Shown here in pieces: positions 1 through 11,870 of a stretch of DNA of 64,000 bases. Source of the stretch: Anticarsia gemmatalis (lineage: Eukaryota > Arthropoda > Insecta > Lepidoptera > Erebidae); contig NC_134767.1 in the NCBI RefSeq assembly GCF_050436995.1, positions 9,610,001 through 9,674,000 on the forward strand, read 5' to 3'. Position 1 is the stretch's first letter. Every line of letters begins with the position of its first letter. Made by a program: the position numbers and the translations under genes. Under the pieces are notes generated by a model. It ran no database searches, was not told the DNA's origin, and was given only the letters and a program-made list of their open reading frames with translations.

Positions 1-398
1 TTATATTATCTCGATGGGAAGGAATTTAATTTGAAGAAGGCAAGAGGACAGCGGCAGATTTTACTTTTGCTCTAAGAAGACGTATTAAGGACGTCAACTT
101 CCTAATTTTAGGCAATCGCTACAAAGAAGAATGGGCACTCCTGGGCGGTCGGCGGCCATTAATGAAAGTAGTGTCAAATTAAAGTAATGATAACTAGGAA
201 CAACTTTTACTAAGAACGTTTCGCTGCAATCCTTTCAGGAAACAATATATTGACATGTAAATATAATGGAATTTCATAGAACAAATACAATTATTTCGTG
301 TCTGTAATGCATTTAATGTTGTGTAATAACGTTACATCTTCTTATAACGATTGCAATGCCATCAAAATGAACAATAATCGTAACTCGTATCTATCTAT
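1..398. other. No gene seen
   Basis: Unique-looking sequence with no splice-bounded open frame or recognised repeat. Confidence 0.5.
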
Positions 399-614
399 CA
401 TATGGTTCACCCAGTTTCAAAGTTGTTCAAGCCGCCCGAATGTTATCTTAGTTGACAACAACCGGGACCGACTTTTTACGTGCCCTCGGAAGCACGGAGA
501 AGCTCAGTTCAAATACCACAATGCGGTCACCCATCTATAGAATGACCGCGCCAACGGTTGCTTAACCAACAGATTGTTTACCGACCAGTGAGCGCAACTG
601 GCTATGAACGCCTC
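399..614 (-). mobile_element. 5S-headed SINE (family S1)
   Basis: Read on the minus strand it has the S1 layout: GTTAAGCAAC...GCGGTCATTC...AGATGGGTGACCGC (like 5S rRNA box A, intermediate element and box C), a CTCCGTGCTTC core, then a tail ending ACCATATGAT. The middle is deleted by about 40 bases. Confidence 0.7.
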
Positions 615-1002
615 GTTTTTAAGCTGAGCATTCAAGACAGATAAGTCGTCTCAGTGAATATATTATAGAAGAGCAAGATGTTTATTTGTTACGATATTTA
701 TATAATTACATGTTATGATTGTTCGAATATTAATAATGTCTACATTTGTATGCAATAATATAAATAGTACTTTTTATTTAATCTCCGAATATAAGCCAAA
801 AATATGTTTTTATACTATTAAAAGTGCTCAAAAACAAAAATGTATTTTGTTCGTCATATAAGTGCGTCGCGGCAATAAAACTTCTACACGGTAATTATAG
901 GACTAAACTACATTAAAAAAACAAAAAATCAAGTTTGGCCGCGGATCGCCCAGGCTCCATACTATTTTGCCCATTCTCCTTTATTTACGTTGTTGTTTGT
1001 TG

Positions 1003-1250
1003 GTCGTATGGTTAGTGGTCAACCTAGTGTCAAAGTTGTTCAAGCCGCCCGAGAGGCCTTTGACATGGCTCACCGACTGTTATCTTAGTAGACAACAGCC
1101 GGGACCAACTTTTTACGTGCCCACCGGAGCACGGAGACGCTCAGCTCAAATACTACTATGCGGTCACCCATCTTTAGAACGACCGCGCAAAGGGTTGCTT
1201 AACCCACAGATCGTTCACCGACCGGTGAGCGCAACGGGCTATGGGCGCCT
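1003..1250 (-). mobile_element. 5S-headed SINE (S1), near full length
   Basis: Near-complete S1 copy in reverse orientation, from tail (CATACGACC complement) to head (GCGCCCATAGCC complement). The 5S-like promoter block is at about 1158-1215. An incidental 130-codon plus-strand ORF crosses it and is not a gene. Confidence 0.75.
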
Positions 1251-1395
1251 CATATTACGGAAAATCTTAGGATCTAATTTTACCTACCTACCGATTCAAA
1301 TCTTTGAGCTCTGTTTGGTTTCATGCACTATAGACATAGGATTTAGAGATCGTTATTAATGAAAATTTGGGGATTTAATTTTGTGTGGTACTTAC

Positions 1396-1467
1396 TTATA
1401 CGTGGCTATCTTCTTGTCGAAGCAGAACCGCTCCTCGCAGCAGTTCCAGTACATTGTCTCCAGACAA
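1396..1467 (-). CDS. Internal coding exon of an unidentified cysteine-rich gene
   Basis: This 72-nt minus-strand exon is bounded by a TTTTCAG acceptor and a perfect GTAAGT donor. One frame is open throughout and encodes 23 residues rich in cysteine and aromatics (CLETMYWNCCEERFC followed by FDKKIATY). Of the other two frames, one was read and hits a stop at its end. The exon enters with one base completing a codon (phase 2) and leaves with two bases of the next (phase 2). The entry phase matches the exit phase of the exon at 5737-5828, giving a Tyr at the junction. The CC pair and closely spaced cysteines suggest an extracellular or lumenal disulphide-bonded domain; that is inference. I do not recognise the family. 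The gene continues beyond the left edge of the window. Confidence 0.6.
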   Translation of the reverse strand: MSGDNVLELLRGAVLLRQEDSHV

Positions 1468-3300
1468 CTGAAAATATAACAAATACAACATATAATACCA
1501 TTTCATTATGAAATCATTTACACTTAAACAAAGACCTGCACGGGTGGGTGGTTACAATGAAATTGCCCGCCAGTCTATATGTTGTCAAAAGCAATAATTT
1601 GAGACCAACAGATATGTCCTACCTCCAATGAAGCTTATATTATTTAAGACTAACTCAGTTTACTTTATCCACTAATATTTTCATCTATATGTAGAAAACT
1701 CTTCCGTTACTAAGTGACTAACTGATGGACAACGCACAGCCGAAACTACTGAGCGTACAAACTTGAAACTACGTATGAAGATTTCTTACGAAGTGCAGGG
1801 GAGTACTATGAGAGAATTTTTGCAAATTCCCTTGCGAAGTGAGTGAAATGAAAGTTAGTGTCCAATACAGGCAAACTAGTTCTATAATAATTTATTGTAA
1901 AATATCAACATTATTAAGGGAAAGTATACCAAATTGTGCTCACCAAATCACAAGTAAAAAAACACAATTGAATTTCAATATTCAAACTCTAGTTAGCCGA
2001 AGCGTCTGTCCACTTCAACTCTGAGTTTAAACTAACAAACATACATATGCAAATATCTGTCCGTCTGTATGTACTGTTATTTATCTTTGTTTTAATGAAG
2101 GCTTTGACTAATTGCTTGCCAATATGATTTAACGAGGTTACGATTTGAAAAACTAGACCGTGTCAAAAGACCGCGATGTTTGATTTTTTTGGAATAATGA
2201 ATACCCTGTAATCATTCTTAACCGTAAATCAATCTAAATATATTTATATAACTTAAAGGTGACTAACTGACTGACTGACATAGTGATCTATTAACGCACA
2301 GCCACTGGACGGATCGAGCTGAAATTTAGCATGCTGGTAAATTTTATGACGTAGGCATTCGTTAAGAAAGGATTTCGATCAATTCTACCCCTATGGGAAT
2401 AAATTAGGGGATGAAAGTTTGTATGAAAAAACTGTTCTTTGTCACAAACATAATATCACGGCATGTTCTCATAGGGGTAAGTAGAGACCAAAGAACGTTA
2501 CTTAAATATGTATATTTACATGTGTATACATGTATGCATAATATTATTATTTTGTAAGTATATCGTTTAATTAGTAATTCTACCAGTAAGTTCAATATTT
2601 ATGACCTAATATCGTCTGAAGAGGAAAACCACAGGAAACCATCAATATCGATAAAATAATAATAAACGTAAAACAAGCTATAACTGCTATGTTTACGAAA
2701 TAAATGTCCATTGCCACCGTGTACTCACATCATTCGTCTGATGCGTAAACTTACTAATAATCTATGTAAAAGATATCATTATCCTACAGTAGCTCAATTC
2801 TCTATTACTACGACAACCGACCTGTCATCGAGAAATTTTGTATGAAAATCTGATCAGCGCCTCTGTCGGGTGTCGTAGGAAACATTTTGGCAGTACATTC
2901 TAAATGTCAAAATTTCGATAGCTAGCCGGTTGTCGGTAGTCGATAGTGGTACAGAATCGAGGTACTGAAGGCATTTCTCATAGTTATACATTTTTATTTA
3001 ACAACAATTAGTAGAGACGTCAAAATTATTCCTCAATTGAAATTGACAAATATATTATGATATAGAAGATAGAAGGTTAAGTGCACAACGCAATTTGCAT
3101 CCGTACTACCCATTAGTATTACTATAACTTTTTAAAAGCTGCAAACGTACAAACATACATAATATCACGCATTTTCCCAGGGAGGATCCCTATTAATCCC
3201 CAAAGACGGTTTTCGTCAGGCAGCCAGTTGTAAAAACGTCAGCCAAATTAACTTTACAGCGTGTTTTTGGGTAAAATCATATTGTGCCGACTCAACTTAT
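1468..3300. other. Probable intron, old DNA-element pieces
   Basis: Between the two cysteine-rich exons. About 1695-1850 and 2245-2445 share GTGACTAACTGA(C)TG and AACGCACAGCC, pieces of one old Helitron-like repeat. The rest is plain AT-rich DNA. Confidence 0.5.
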
Positions 3301-3510
3301 TTTTTTTTAACAACTCCCGCACTAAGAATTACTCTTGTGCCGCGGGGACTTTTACAAACATACAATCAACGGACACAAAGTGCAACAAGACCAGAAACAA
3401 TTATTTGTGAATCGCACAAATAATTGCTCCGTGTGAGAATCGAGCCCACGACCTCCCGACGCAATGGTATCGGCGTGGCGACCTAAACCACTGCGCTACA
3501 GAGGCAGTCA
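3301..3510 (-). mobile_element. tRNA-headed SINE (S4)
   Basis: Reverse-strand copy: GACTGCCTCTGTAGCGCAGTGG head (box A), GGTCGTGGGCTCGATTCTC (box B), then AATTATTTGTGCG, GTCCCCGCGGCAC and a T-rich end. Confidence 0.75.
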
Positions 3511-3566
3511 AAGTACAAAGTCAAAAACCTATAAGAAAATTTCGAAACCGTAGCCAAGGTAATATA

Positions 3567-3827
3567 TCTATACTAATATTGTAAAGCTGAAGAGTTTGTT
3601 TGTTTGTTTGTTTGTTTGAACGCGCTAATCTCAGGAACTACTGGTCCGATTTGGTGTTGAAAAATTCTTTCACTATTAGATAGCCCATTTATCGAGGAAG
3701 GTTATAGGCTATATATCATCACGCTACGACTAATAGGAGCAGAGTACCAGTAAAAAATGTTACAAAAACGGGGAAATTTTGAGCCATTCTCTTATGTGTC
3801 GCAAGCGAAGTTGCGCGAGTCAGCTAG
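3567..3827 (+). mobile_element. Non-autonomous Helitron, family A
   Basis: TCTATACTAATATTGTAAAG start, GTTT repeats, CGCGCTAATCTCAGGAACTA, then 3' GCGCGAGTCAGCTAG|T with hairpin CGCAA-GCGAAG-TTGCG. No coding capacity. Confidence 0.85.
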
Positions 3828-4096
3828 TTGATAATAAACTTGTCACCTTTACTCGTGACACCTTGATATCACTTATCAGTTATCACTCAACTGAGGTCGT
3901 GGGACCTCGGCACTTCGTCAGTAACGCTCTAGGTAAACAATCAGTTATCCTTTTAGCTCAATTATTGTTAGATGTGACCTAGGTAGGCTAATGCTATGTT
4001 TAATGTACAATTACAGTACGCTTTAAAGCAGTGAATCCTTTAAAAATGTTTATTAATTTTATAAATGCAGAAGCAGTAAGTGTCAACTTTAACTGC

Positions 4097-4200
4097 ACGT
4101 TTGGCGCAGTGGTTAAAGTGGTCACCTCGCCGCAATAACCGTAGCGCCGCGTGTGGTGGGTTCGAATCCCACCCGGGATTCGAACCCACCACAAAAAATG
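4097..4200 (+). mobile_element. tRNA-like SINE head with mirrored B box
   Basis: TTTGGCGCAGTGGTTAAAG (A box) then GGTGGGTTCGAATCCC (4155-4170) followed at 4175-4190 by its exact reverse complement, so two B boxes face each other. Confidence 0.6.
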
Positions 4201-5736
4201 CGTTAAAAATCGTGCGGGTTAGTAAGTTTTTGTTTACCGTATTGAAGTTTCTCTTCATGTAATTACTGTAAGTGGAGAGCTTTCTATTACAAAAAAAAAC
4301 TTTTGCTTGAAAATACAAGTACATTAAAATAAAATAATCCACACTTTTATACAATACTACACAAAAATGCACTATTACCTCACTTAACGATTTAAAATCA
4401 CATTGAAAATTCACTCTCTATACAATAAATCCCGTAACAATTTCAATCACAATCCGTTTTTCAATTATTTATAATACATAATAATTTCACTGCACAATAT
4501 TCTATCCACTGAACACTTGAACAACATTGCAGTCACTGGTGTATCTCACTTCTTCATCAGTTTATCTTGACAGTATGACATTATCTTGGAAACAAACTTA
4601 TGTCAGTACATAGTTATACACGTTTTAGGAACATTCTTTTGTTCAAACTAGTTTCTACCCGATACTTCAGTTGAAAAGATATGCCGCAAGAAAAGAATCC
4701 TGTTACGTGTCAATTATCAATGTGTAACTATCCTATGTTTAAAGGCAACATACATGCCGCCGGCTTTTTTTCCCCCGCGGCCTTGCCGCCGGCAAAACAA
4801 AGAGGAGAGGGTTTATATTCGGTGGCTTGTGGTAAACCAAAGTTGTTTGTCTAAGTGACTATTGATGTCAAGCTAGTGTTAATATTATCCATCCATACAG
4901 ATAGCAGTAGTCTGGCTGTTTGTCTGTCTGTTGCGCTCTTATGGCTAAACTGCTAAACTTATTTTCAAATCACTAATTTGGATCGTTGGGTCAGATAAAT
5001 AACTTTCAGCACGTTAGACAATTAGTGTGTGCAAAAGGGACTTTTTCTTCAAAAATCTAACCCTTAATTCCTTTAATGAAATGGAACCTTGAACACAAGC
5101 AGAGACACGTTGCATCTATTACTTCTATAATTTACTTTTTATTCCTCTCAACATTCTTTCAATACGATAATAGCGCTAATCATCTTCGTAAATTGGTATT
5201 CGAACAAAAAACAGTTCCGGCAGTCTCTGAGACGATTTGTACAAATACGTTTTTTAGTATGTGACGCTATTTATTTATATAGCTATTTTAATTCTAGGCA
5301 CGGAATAAGTAATAGTACTAGGATTTTATGACCACGGCTTAAGGGATTTTTTTTCTGGTATCAACATTGGTTGGGTGGTCAAATGACGATACTCTCGGTT
5401 GTTGTTTGTTTGAAAACTATAATGTCTTTCTTTGGAATACTCTGATTTTTGGTAAAGAAACCTGGATAATTTTATGAATAGTTAATATACGGTCTACAGT
5501 TTACGATTGCTACAAAGGGCAGAATCAGCTGAGCGATATAACGGTTGACATTGAAATAAAAACGATTTCTCAAAGGACAGATTCTAGCATATAGCTTCTT
5601 GCTCAAAGGTTGACTTATATTTTTTTTGTATATTTTAAAGTTTCAAACTTTGGTACCGACGTTTTAATTATTAACACTACGCAGGCATTATCACAGGATT
5701 CATTAGCATCTCGTAAAATTAAATAAAGTAACTTAC
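4201..5736. other. Probable intron, nothing recognised
   Basis: A short GC-rich palindromic patch (GCCGCCGGC on both sides, about 4756-4795) is the only structure seen. Confidence 0.5.
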
Positions 5737-5828
5737 TACTGGCAAGACTTGCACAGCTTGAGCAGCATGGTAACGGTGTTCCGTATAACGTCCACATCAG
5801 CAAAGATCACCACACACTGGTGTTCACA
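5737..5828 (-). CDS. Internal coding exon of the same cysteine-rich gene
   Basis: On the minus strand this exon starts after a tandem TAGTAG acceptor preceded by a T-rich tract and ends at a strong A|GTAAGT donor. The frame compatible with the 1.4-kb exon reads CEHQCVVIFADVDVIRNTV and continues to LKLCKSCQ. It has five cysteines in about 30 residues around a hydrophobic VVIFADVDVI strand. It exits in phase 2, exactly what the exon at 1396-1467 needs. In this frame both TAG triplets at 5829-5834 would be stops, so the second AG is the likely acceptor. A stronger-looking TTTCAG lies about 15 bases further upstream, but its exon would read into stops. No family recognised. Confidence 0.5.
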
Positions 5829-6699
5829 CTACTAGGGAACTCCTGAAACAAAGTAAGTACAGTAACAATTAGTTTATATAAATTGAAGGAAATATATTTA
5901 CATACATACTAACAATCATGCGTTTTACCCAAAGGGTAGGCAGAGAATAAGATTTTTTATCTGAAACTCAATAAAGTCATAGTTTGCAAGTATTATTATG
6001 GATATATTTTTATGATAAATACGGTTTGGGCACTCAAGAAGTAAATAAAGTAGGGTTACAGAAGATCCATTAGCCAAATTTTATCAAAATCTAATCAGCA
6101 GCTCTTGCTCAATAGTAACTCACAAACTTTAGTGTTTATCATAACAAAAATATGTGTCCCTCACAAAACATTTACAATCATCGTACTAGACAGTCTACTC
6201 TCTCAATCAAAATAAACATTGGTAACAGTCTAAACAAAATAGTACTGGACTATTGTGACCTTAGTAAACAAAGGTACAATACTTATTTAGACATTCCAAA
6301 GATAATATAAAACTAAATAATATTACTGTGAAAATACCGAGGACCAGGTAGTGTTTACCACCATTTCTTGGAGGGATTTTAGGGTCCTAAGCCTTAAATA
6401 AAATATTTTTCTATGACTTTTGACACTATTGAATAGATAAACTACCGCTAAATGTACCTCAGAAACCGGGGGTAAGCCGGGTGGTAAAGCTGAACATGTG
6501 TAGATGAATGTTCGGGAAAAAATGATACTCGGCATTGCCGCACTTGAATGTGTAAACCGAATTGTGACGATAGAACACGAAAGATCAACTATCTAAACAA
6601 AACAACTATCTATCAACGGCACAAGCTGAACAAGTGCAGTATAACTGTATCGAGACGGTTTTGCTGTTCCATAAAACATGCCGAATCGAATATGTGTAG

Positions 6700-6848
6700 C
6701 AAACATCACTAAACGCAAAACTCGAGAACGTCTTGACCATTGGGCCAATTCTTTTTGTCATAATTTATAGGCAAGGGGAAAGTTTAGGGGTAAGTTTTTA
6801 TTAGAAATATAAAATACAAGTAAACGGAGCCACGCGGGTCAGCTAGTA
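6700..6848 (+). mobile_element. Helitron 3' part
   Basis: GCGTCTTGACC-like interior and a GGAGCCACGCGGGTCAGCTAG|T terminus. A related terminus (GGAGCCACGGGAGTTAGCTAG) ends at about 40957. Confidence 0.55.
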
Positions 6849-7807
6849 CACAAAACAAACGAAATCAGACCAGCCGACTTATTATTTTCTATTACTCTGG
6901 TTCTACCCACAGTTATCGTGTACCAGATCAATCTGAATAAACCATTGTATGTTAATACGATCACTAACCTAGATTATAATGTTTATAACAAGGGCGAAAT
7001 GTAAGGGACTGTTGGCATATAAGCCTATAGGAAAAGTCATGATTTCTTTAAAACCTATTTAATTATGTGAGTTTCAAATATCACTAATAACTAAATCGTA
7101 GCATTTACATAATTTCTGCCTCATACATGAAATTGTTGAATTTGACTCCGCTCTTAATATCAGGGCGCCTACTACAATTTAACAAAAACAAAACTTCGCA
7201 CAAAATTTCAATTGATTCTTTCCATTCATTTCGAATATTCCAAACCTTTTGTAATTCTCGTAAGTACGAAACCAAAACTCTATTAAGACGCATGATAGAT
7301 ATCGAACATTAAAGTTGTAACAAAACTTCTGATTGACGAAACATAGCACAGTACAGAATATGCAATGAAACCTATTTATTTAAACGCAAAGATTAAAAAC
7401 AGACGGATTTAGAGGGAAAGCAAGTAGGAATAAGTTTAGCTGAAGAAGCTATTAAAAAGTAATGATTACGGGATTGGTAGTCAGTAAGTGCTTGTGAAAA
7501 CCGTATGAGATTTGTTTCATCGGTTTATGAGTAAACCGCGAAGGGAAAGACAGACGCGATGTAAATAGTCTGTCCAGTAGTCTAGCTTGTGAACGAGAGT
7601 AAACAGGAAGGATCTGACAGCCGGCACGTAAGCCGTAATACTTCTAAGAAAATATTAATCATAATCGTATAAATATTTATTGCGTTTCAACGATTTTCGC
7701 GGTCACGATGAGTCTTTATATTCCATACTTATTATCTCGCCTTAGTACCCGAACATGCAAGCAAAACAGTATGAAGTACTCCCACGTTACGCTATTGACA
7801 ATGTTAG

Positions 7808-8252
7808 TCTCATATAATAGGAGCAACCCCATTGCCATGTTCCGAGCACGTTATCAAACTCCAGACTACTATTGAGAAATCCATACTTACATACTTCCAT
7901 ACTTCCATACTTTATATTATAAATGCGAAAGTAACTCTGTCTGTCTGTCTGTCTGCTACTCAATCACATCTAAACTACTGAACCAATTTGCATGAAATGG
8001 AGATATTTTGATACCCGAGAAAGGACATAGGCTATATATCATCACGTTACGACCAAAAGGAGCAGAGTACCAGTAAAAAATGTTACAAAAACGGGGGAAA
8101 ATTCCACCCATTCTCTCTTATTGGACGCAAGCGAAGTTGCGCGGGTCAGCTAGTATTCTAATAAATTAGAAAAGACCAAAAGACTTTGCTCGACTCGGGA
8201 AACGAATCTTAGAACTCTTGATCAGCATTCGGTTTCGATACCGACCGCGCCA
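7808..8252 (-). mobile_element. tRNA-type SINE (S6) split by a Helitron
   Basis: S6 pieces at 7808-7903 (CTCATATAATAGGAGCAACC...) and 8154-8252 (tRNA-like end: GATACCGACCGCGCC complement) surround the Helitron at 7904-8153. Confidence 0.65.
7904..8153 (+). mobile_element. Hybrid non-autonomous Helitron (B start, A end)
   Basis: The first half (GCGAAAGTAACTCTGTCTG...GATACCCGAGAAAGGACATA) is family B. The second half (GGCTATATATCATCACG...GCGCGGGTCAGCTAG|T) is family A. The same junction occurs at 55459-55704. Confidence 0.8.
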
Positions 8253-8844
8253 TAAAATAAGTTTTTCATCATTCTTACTGACGAATATAAATGCACACTT
8301 GCTTCCTTAGGGCATAAAATATTATCATTTCAAAGATACATAGTTACTTAGTTACTTGAGTTTGTGATAACAATGTTATTCTCATAGATCTTTATCTATT
8401 TGTACATTGTGCTTGTAATCGTGTTCTAGTTGAAACAATTCAATGACGTGCCGACGAAGATAATGTCGGCAATGTCTAGGTTTTACCTACTTCGAGATAT
8501 AATATGAGTGTTTACAACTTGAAGGAAAAACATAAGGGACATTAATTTAATCTTTGTGTGATGAGCACGAGTATTTGTTCTGAGCCTGGATGTCAATTTA
8601 TCTATATAAGTATGTATTTAGAAGTATATAAGTATGTTTATCAGTTATTTGGCTACCACAGTACAAGCTCTGCTTAGTTTGGAATCAAATGACTGTGTGT
8701 GAGTTGTCCAATGATATTTATTATTTATTTATTTATTTATTAAAATAAATCTTGCTTTAAAAAGTTAAAAAACAGTTTCTGTTAAGCTCTACAGTACTTT
8801 CCTAATTAATTTTATTGCCAATTTTATCATCAGATACATGTGTT
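8253..8844. other. Gene-free, ATTT microsatellite
   Basis: Nothing but a short (ATTT)n run at about 8716-8743. Confidence 0.5.
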
Positions 8845-9010
8845 TTTTTTTAAATAGGAAACTCCCGCACTAAGAATTGCTCGTGTGTCGCGGGGACTTT
8901 TACAAACAACGGACACAAATTACAACCAGACCCGAAACAATTATTTGTGGATCGCATAAATAATTGTTCCATGTGGAAATCGAACCCACGATCTCCCAAC
9001 GCAATGGTAT
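8845..9010 (-). mobile_element. tRNA-headed SINE (S4), 5' truncated
   Basis: Same family as 3301-3510. It keeps box B (GATCGTGGGTTCGATTTCC) and the CGCGGGGAC tail. Confidence 0.7.
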
Positions 9011-9445
9011 TTTCATTGAAAGGGTCATAATATTGGTTACAATTGTAGCGCATACGACACATTTATCCTATCAATAAATAGCAGTCATAAACATTAAAGT
9101 CTCACAATTTAAAGAAAATATTGTTTAGAATTGGGTTTACCCTAATTAAAACGTAAAACATTCGAATTCTTTAAGTTAATTACAGCTAAAATCAAGAAAC
9201 CCATCCTCAATTCGCTTATGAGGTCGACAGTGTTTAGGCAATAATCATTTCGGTCAATGAGCTGAACAGAATATTTTCTTTTATCCTTCCCTAGTAAGAG
9301 AGAGGTTACGCTTTGTTCATCACGTTCATTCAATTCTTTTTGGGGAGTTTGCATCCTTTCAAGAACTGCTCGAATTAGAATATTACTCAATTATAGCCAG
9401 GAGTAAATATGGGTGCAATTTTTTTTTAGAAAAACAAAAAATACA

Positions 9446-9520
9446 AAAATGCAGTTGTGGATCGCACAAATAATTGTCCCGTGTAGGAGTCGAACCCACG
9501 ACCTCCCGACTCAACAGACA
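9446..9520 (-). mobile_element. S4 SINE fragment
   Basis: Box B region plus AATTATTTGTGCG segment only. Confidence 0.6.
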
Positions 9521-9823
9521 TGATGTATGTATGAATGTTTGCATGTATGTATGTACATTTCTTTTCAATCAAACTACCCGCCAATTTCATACAGTTGGGC
9601 TACAATCTATCTTCTTAGAACAATGATTCAGCAGTTATATTAACAATGACATATTTGAGGCCACTAAATAGAGGCCGACTGTAACAATGGGTGCAATATG
9701 AATAAGTAGAACAACATTGTGTTAAAGGGCAATAGGTACTGTGTACAAGATTCTGAGATTGTTTGTCGTGAAAAGAATTCGGAAGAGATGTAGGATTATT
9801 TGTGATTTACTCACTAGTAGGTA

Positions 9824-10039
9824 CAGTCAGCTCCAAAAGTCGCTGAACATATTATTCAATCTTTCGAACCCTATATTTGTAGTAGTTATTGCATATTATT
9901 CCATCGAGAAAACATTTGACGGTGATCGAAATGATTAATTCTAACTAATTCTACCTGATTTTGTTAATGTGTTTATTACATTTGGTAATAAAGAGGTTTT
10001 GAAAACATTAAGGTGTAAAGCGACTTATGGAGCTGACTG
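9824..10039. mobile_element. Tc1/mariner-type MITE
   Basis: Terminal repeats CAGTCAGCTCCAAAAGTCGC and GCGACTTATGGAGCTGACTG with TA on both sides. One end of a relative lies at 22188-22206. Confidence 0.8.
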
Positions 10040-10084
10040 TACTATATGCTATAAACCAACTCAATATTTTGTTTGCGTCTGTTA

Positions 10085-10205
10085 TGGCTAAAGATGTAGG
10101 CAGAGGTGTATGAAATAAAACCCATGTTTTGTTATTTACAATATTAGTCTGATGTACGAGGGCCGAGTCTACTGTTGTATGCACGTTACCAAACTCCGGA
10201 CTGAT
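10085..10205 (-). mobile_element. S6 SINE fragment
   Basis: GTAGGCAGAGGTGTATG...CGTTACCAAACTCCGG; further short related pieces lie at 2440-2500, 5885-5960, 10370-10470, 17370-17470, 22207-22285 and 61100-61200. Confidence 0.5.
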
Positions 10206-10834
10206 TATGAAAGAGTTAAGAGAAGAGGCGGTTATTTAAAATTTTAAGGTAGTTCACAAGTTAAATTTAACGTCACCATATTTAAAAACTCTCAAAAATA
10301 AAGCATAATATAAACTCTAAACGAATAATAATATTGTGCAATATAATACACCGTTTAATGACGGCCCTATAGATACTCAAAGATACATAAATAATTAAAT
10401 AGATACCTACACACATAAAATCACGCTTTTTTCTTAAAGGTAGGCAGAGACCAGAGAATGTCATTTAATGCGATCCTTACAAACTTCTCTTGCTTTATTC
10501 ACATCCGTACATCTACGGAATAAGTCCATTAAAATCTATTTCAAATACAATAAAAACATACGAATTTCCCGCCTTCAATAAAATTGATTACATGTAATAA
10601 AGTAGTCAGCCTTCAGCACACAGTACTGATAACTGATAAGTAGTGATAAGCTAAATATACCGTTATCTGTACTCACACAGATCAGATGAGCTCAGCGCTC
10701 AGGCACTTTGTTTGTTTGGACTTTCAAGAGAAAACATAACGAGAGCCTACGCCTGTAAATAATGTTTCGATTTATTCGCTTCTTGCCTAAGTTTGGCGAG
10801 TTTACTAGCAATTATTACAAATAGGAATGTTTGA

Positions 10835-11037
10835 TCCATACTATTATTATAAATGCGAAAGTAACTCTGTCTGTCTGTTACTCAGTCACGCCTAAACTAT
10901 TGAACCAATTTGCATGAAATTTGGTATGGAGATATTTTGATACCCGAGATAAGACATAGGCTACTTTTTACCCCCGGAACAAGGCGCATACCCGTGGGAA
11001 AATACAAGTGGCGAACGAAGTCGCGGGTAAAAGGTAG
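10835..11037 (+). mobile_element. Non-autonomous Helitron, family B
   Basis: TCCATACTATTATTATAAAT start and GAAGTCGCGGGTAAAAGGTAG end (CTAG mutated to GTAG). Confidence 0.8.
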
Positions 11038-11080
11038 TACAAAATTAAAAAAATACTCCGTGCAATGTATGTTTGATAGT

Positions 11081-11275
11081 GGACTGCCTTCGTGGCGCAG
11101 TGGTTTAGGTCCCCCGCAACCATTGCGTTGAGAGATCGTGGGTTCGATTCCCACACGCAAAATTTATTTGTGCGATCCACAAGTAATTGTTTCGGGTCTG
11201 CTTGTGCTTTGTGTCCGTTGTTTGTATGTTTGCAAAAGTCCCCGCGACACAAGAGCCATTTTTAGTGCGGGATTT
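11081..11275 (+). mobile_element. tRNA-headed SINE (S4), full length
   Basis: GACTGCCTTCGTGGCGCAGTGG (A box), GATCGTGGGTTCGATTCCC (B box), ATTTGTGCGATCC, GTCCCCGCGACAC, T-rich tail. Starts 44 bases after a Helitron end. Confidence 0.75.
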
Positions 11276-11870
11276 GTTCTTTAAAAACTTAGTCAGATTT
11301 TTGCATGCGAAAATGGCTTATTTTGCACTATCGTTAACTATGAATCAGCTACTTATTAAGACAAGATTAACCCACTTTTCATATCTGTAGTTAAACAAGA
11401 GATTTTAGTCTATGTTGTCAGATAATCACTATTACCTCATGTTAGCTGTCAACTCTGTCAAGACGGTGGAAAATAACCTTCTTGTTGCTAACGTGGGTAA
11501 ATCTAATCTGTATTGTGTTATCGTAAGACAAGTGGATGCACTCAGGCCTAAAAGGCAGGAATATTTGTAGGTAGCGCCTAGCGGCAAATCCTTTAGTTAT
11601 TAAACTCGTTTTTGCAGCTTCAGGGGACAGTCAGTTAGTCATCTTACTTCTTACTCATATGGTTAAATTGCTAAACCAAAAAGTAAAGATAACATTTTGT
11701 ATTGAGTTTAGTACTATAGATAAAAATTAATTTTAAAAAAATACTCATTCATTTCTTTTTCTTTTGCCCAAATTGTTCATGGGCAGAGCGGACCTTAGAC
11801 CGCCACTTGGTAAAAACTTTACAAACTTTTCCAACTTTATTCACATACTTTCCTACTTTTTGTTTTACAG

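Noticed and set aside
967..1359. 130-codon plus-strand ORF
   Set aside because: It runs through an S1 SINE in reverse orientation; no splice or protein-family evidence.
4040..4414. 124-codon minus-strand ORF
   Set aside because: Overlaps the mirrored tRNA-like SINE head and then AT-rich DNA; composition is not coding-like.
11091..11162. True tRNA gene
   Set aside because: Has A and B boxes but no consistent acceptor or anticodon stems, and continues into a SINE body; same for 4097, 33505, 37776 and 39436.
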